Shown one piece after another: positions 62,530 through 64,000 of a DNA stretch of 64,000 nucleotides (position 1 is its first letter; each line of letters starts with the position of its first letter). The notes under the pieces are model-generated. The model made no database searches. It was not told the origin of the DNA and saw only the letters and a list, made by a program, of their open reading frames with translations. The DNA comes from Longimicrobium sp. Lineage in GTDB: Bacteria; Gemmatimonadota; Gemmatimonadetes; Longimicrobiales; Longimicrobiaceae. Where the stretch lies: the NCBI GenBank assembly GCA_036389795.1, contig DASVWD010000285.1, positions 88,970-152,969 on the forward strand, written 5' to 3'. The position numbers and the translations under genes are program-made.

Positions 62530-62730
62530 ATGACCGGCCCGATTCCCGCGCGCCTCTCCGACGACGGCCGCACCGCCACCTGGAACCCCGCGCTCACCCG
62601 CGCCGCCCACGTGCTGCTGCGCGTCCGTGCCGCGGACGGCGCCGTGGAGGAGCGGCGCTCGCTCAACAGCGGCCGCGCCCGCGTGCGCGAGGGCGAGCGG
62701 ATCGAGGAGGTGCGCGCGGGCGAGGAGTGA
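62530..62730 (+). CDS. Small hypothetical protein, 66 aa
   Basis: A short frame divergent from the YggX gene: MTGPIPARLSDDGRTATWNP then AAHVLLRVRAADGAVEERRS. It is hydrophilic, without signal or membrane segment, and its strands suggest a small beta domain. Codon use fits the host. There is no clear ribosome binding site. A perfect hairpin terminator with T-tract follows within 35 bp, which supports a real plus-strand transcript. Confidence 0.5.
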   Translation: MTGPIPARLSDDGRTATWNPALTRAAHVLLRVRAADGAVEERRSLNSGRARVREGERIEEVRAGEE

Positions 62731-62760
62731 TGTGGATTCGCTGAGATCCGAACTGCATGT

Positions 62761-62835
62761 CTCACGCAGAGCAGCAGAGTCAGCAGAGAAACCCCGTTGT
62801 CCTCTGCTTCTCTGCTGCTCTGCGTGAGCTTTTTT
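62761..62835. terminator. Word palindrome with T-tract
   Basis: A perfect 19-bp stem, CTCACGCAGAGCAGCAGAG with CTCTGCTGCTCTGCGTGAG, loop about 30 bases, followed by CTTTTTT on the plus strand. The same left-arm word occurs alone at 36822-36850. Confidence 0.8.
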
Positions 62836-62958
62836 CGATACTTGGGATCAGACGATAGCCAGCGACTTGGCACGACGCTCGTTCCGCCATGGAAACGAAG
62901 CGGCCGGCGCGTCCCGCGGGGGCGCGCCGGCCGTCCGACCCGGATCACCCGGCAAGGA

Positions 62959-63711
62959 CTAGCGCTCGGGGACCTCGGTCCAGATCACCACCAGGCCGCA
63001 GCCGTTGCGCTGGCCCATGAAGCGGCCCGGGATCTCGGTGGGGCCGCGGTACACCTCGATCCCGGCGATGTGCTCCGGGCGGACGAAGGTGTCGATCTCG
63101 CTGGCGGGGATCGTGAGCATGTCCACCATCACCCGCGGCACGCAGGTGACGCCGCCGCGCGAGAGCACCAGCGCGTAATGCGTGCCCCCGGTGGGCACGA
63201 GCTGCACGCCCGGGACGGTGCGGAAGATGGTGGAGGTCTCGGTCACCACCATGTTCCCGATCTCGTGCCGCGTGAGGAACCGGCCGAAGCCCGTCCGCTC
63301 GCGCTGGTAGAAGCCCTCGCGGTCCAGGCGCGCGCTGCGCGCCGGCGTCGAGCGCGCGGTGACGGTGAGCGGGTCCAGCACCACCTCGCTGCTGGAGATG
63401 CGCAGCTCGGTCTGCACCGTCTGCCGCCGCTCCACCGGCACCGGGAGCGAGGTGCTGGGCTGGTAGCCCACCCGCCGCGCGCGGATGCGGTACTCGCCCT
63501 CGTCGTCCAGCACGATCACGAAGTTGCCCTGCGCGTCGCTGCGGGCGCGGGCGGCCACGCGGTCGTTGGCGCGCAGCGCCTCGACGGTGGCTTCGTTCAC
63601 GGGCTGGCCGGTGGCGCGGTCCAGCACCTTGCCGGCGATGGTCTGCGCGGCGAGCGGCGCGGCGGCCAGGGTCGCCAGCAGGGCGGGGAGGAGGGTGCGC
63701 AGGGACTTCAT
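62959..63711 (-). CDS. Carboxypeptidase-regulatory plus plug-domain outer-membrane protein
   Basis: A 250-aa protein with signal peptide (MKSLRTLLPALLATLAAAPLAAQ). It has a carboxypeptidase regulatory-like beta-sandwich (IAGKVLDRATGQPVNEATVE, GNFVIVLDDEGEYRIRARRV) and then a TonB-receptor plug-like part (EVVLDPLTVTARSTPARSAR, FRTVPGVQLVP, HIAGIEVYRGPTEIPGRFMG). No beta-barrel follows; it ends NGCGLVVIWTEVPER. Proteins with this two-domain layout are frequent in Gemmatimonadota and related phyla. They may pair with a separate transporter. The start is the ATG giving the signal peptide (an in-frame ATG lies 12 codons upstream). Confidence 0.85.
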   Translation of the reverse strand: MKSLRTLLPALLATLAAAPLAAQTIAGKVLDRATGQPVNEATVEALRANDRVAARARSDAQGNFVIVLDDEGEYRIRARRVGYQPSTSLPVPVERRQTVQTELRISSSEVVLDPLTVTARSTPARSARLDREGFYQRERTGFGRFLTRHEIGNMVVTETSTIFRTVPGVQLVPTGGTHYALVLSRGGVTCVPRVMVDMLTIPASEIDTFVRPEHIAGIEVYRGPTEIPGRFMGQRNGCGLVVIWTEVPER

Positions 63712-64000
63712 CGGCTCTTTGGGGGTGACGCTTTTCGGTGACGCCATGCCGCCGCTGCGGGCGGCGGGAGACGCGGCGGAAGCACGACCGGCGCGTTCGC
63801 GGGAGCGGCGGAGCGCCTCAGTACTGCGGTGCGGCTTCGGAGGTTCCGCGCCGGCGCGGCCCGGTGTCGGTCCAGATGCCGCCCTAGCGCCCGCCGCGCG
63901 CTCCCCCGCGGCGCCCGGCGGCGTGGCGCCACACCGCCGCCGAGATCTCCCGCCCCGTCGGCGCCGCCGTCCGCGACGACGCGAAGCCGCGGGTGAGCAC
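63712..64000. other. Right edge, no confident gene
   Basis: A 289-bp GC-rich end region. A minus-strand frame of 38 codons runs from the edge to a TAG at 63884-63886. It has no recognisable motif, so it could be the end of a gene starting outside, or chance in GC-rich DNA. The upstream control region of the plug-domain gene should lie in the left part, but I see no clear promoter. Confidence 0.3.

Overview
The window is GC-rich chromosomal DNA, around 70 % G+C by eye, with no rRNA, tRNA or CRISPR array that I can see. High GC, long plant/cyanobacterial-type IspH, many lipoproteins, plug-domain and TonB-C-like secreted proteins, and intergenic spacers full of short repeated words (GTGCGAA, GGACAGGG, CTCTGTGAG) suggest a Gemmatimonadota, most likely Longimicrobium-like, genome. 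This is an inference from style, not from a marker gene.

Layout. 1-8.2 kb: housekeeping and envelope genes (lipoproteins, a GT51-like protein lacking its catalytic Glu, ispH, a TPR/HD-GYP protein, a lipid-anchored cytochrome c, sufE). 8.2-15.3 kb: SGNH esterase, FadL-type porin, aldo/keto reductase, DUF2207 and LemA proteins. 15.4-20.9 kb: accessory genes including a lower-GC PIN-like protein, an antitoxin without an evident toxin, ankyrin and DUF4272 proteins, and a GNAT enzyme. 20.9-37.3 kb is the most striking region: a LanC-like cyclase, a HopA1-like protein and a phosphotransferase-like kinase lie downstream of, and on the same strand as, two very large Cys/Ser/Thr-rich repeat proteins (1242 and 510 aa) that share an N-terminal domain. 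Divergent to these is a 1787-aa multicopper oxidase whose 3' end, terminator included, has been duplicated.

37.8-45.4 kb: a subtilisin-like lipoprotein, uvrA, and a lower-GC MNT/HepT toxin-antitoxin locus in which the nucleotidyltransferase antitoxin is fused to a large P-loop ATPase. 45.4-57.9 kb: small membrane and TonB-C-like proteins (one frameshifted), an altered APH-like protein, serine dehydratase in two subunits, a Psp-like membrane-stress operon, a YoeB-type toxin broken by a 14-bp tandem duplication, and an AI-2E family transporter. 58-64 kb: a DUF1611 protein, a BsuBI/PstI-type restriction-modification pair, a YggX-type protein and a carboxypeptidase-regulatory/plug-domain protein.

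How the parts may work together. The kinase, HopA1-like protein and LanC could phosphorylate, eliminate and cyclise Ser/Thr and Cys of the two repeat proteins, as in class V-like lanthipeptide synthesis but on giant substrates; the oxidase next door might act on their Tyr-Tyr repeats. Both ideas are inference. Spacers carry five copies of a ~145-bp two-hairpin repeat, and several convergent gene pairs are separated by long palindromes built from different short words, probably acting as bidirectional terminators.
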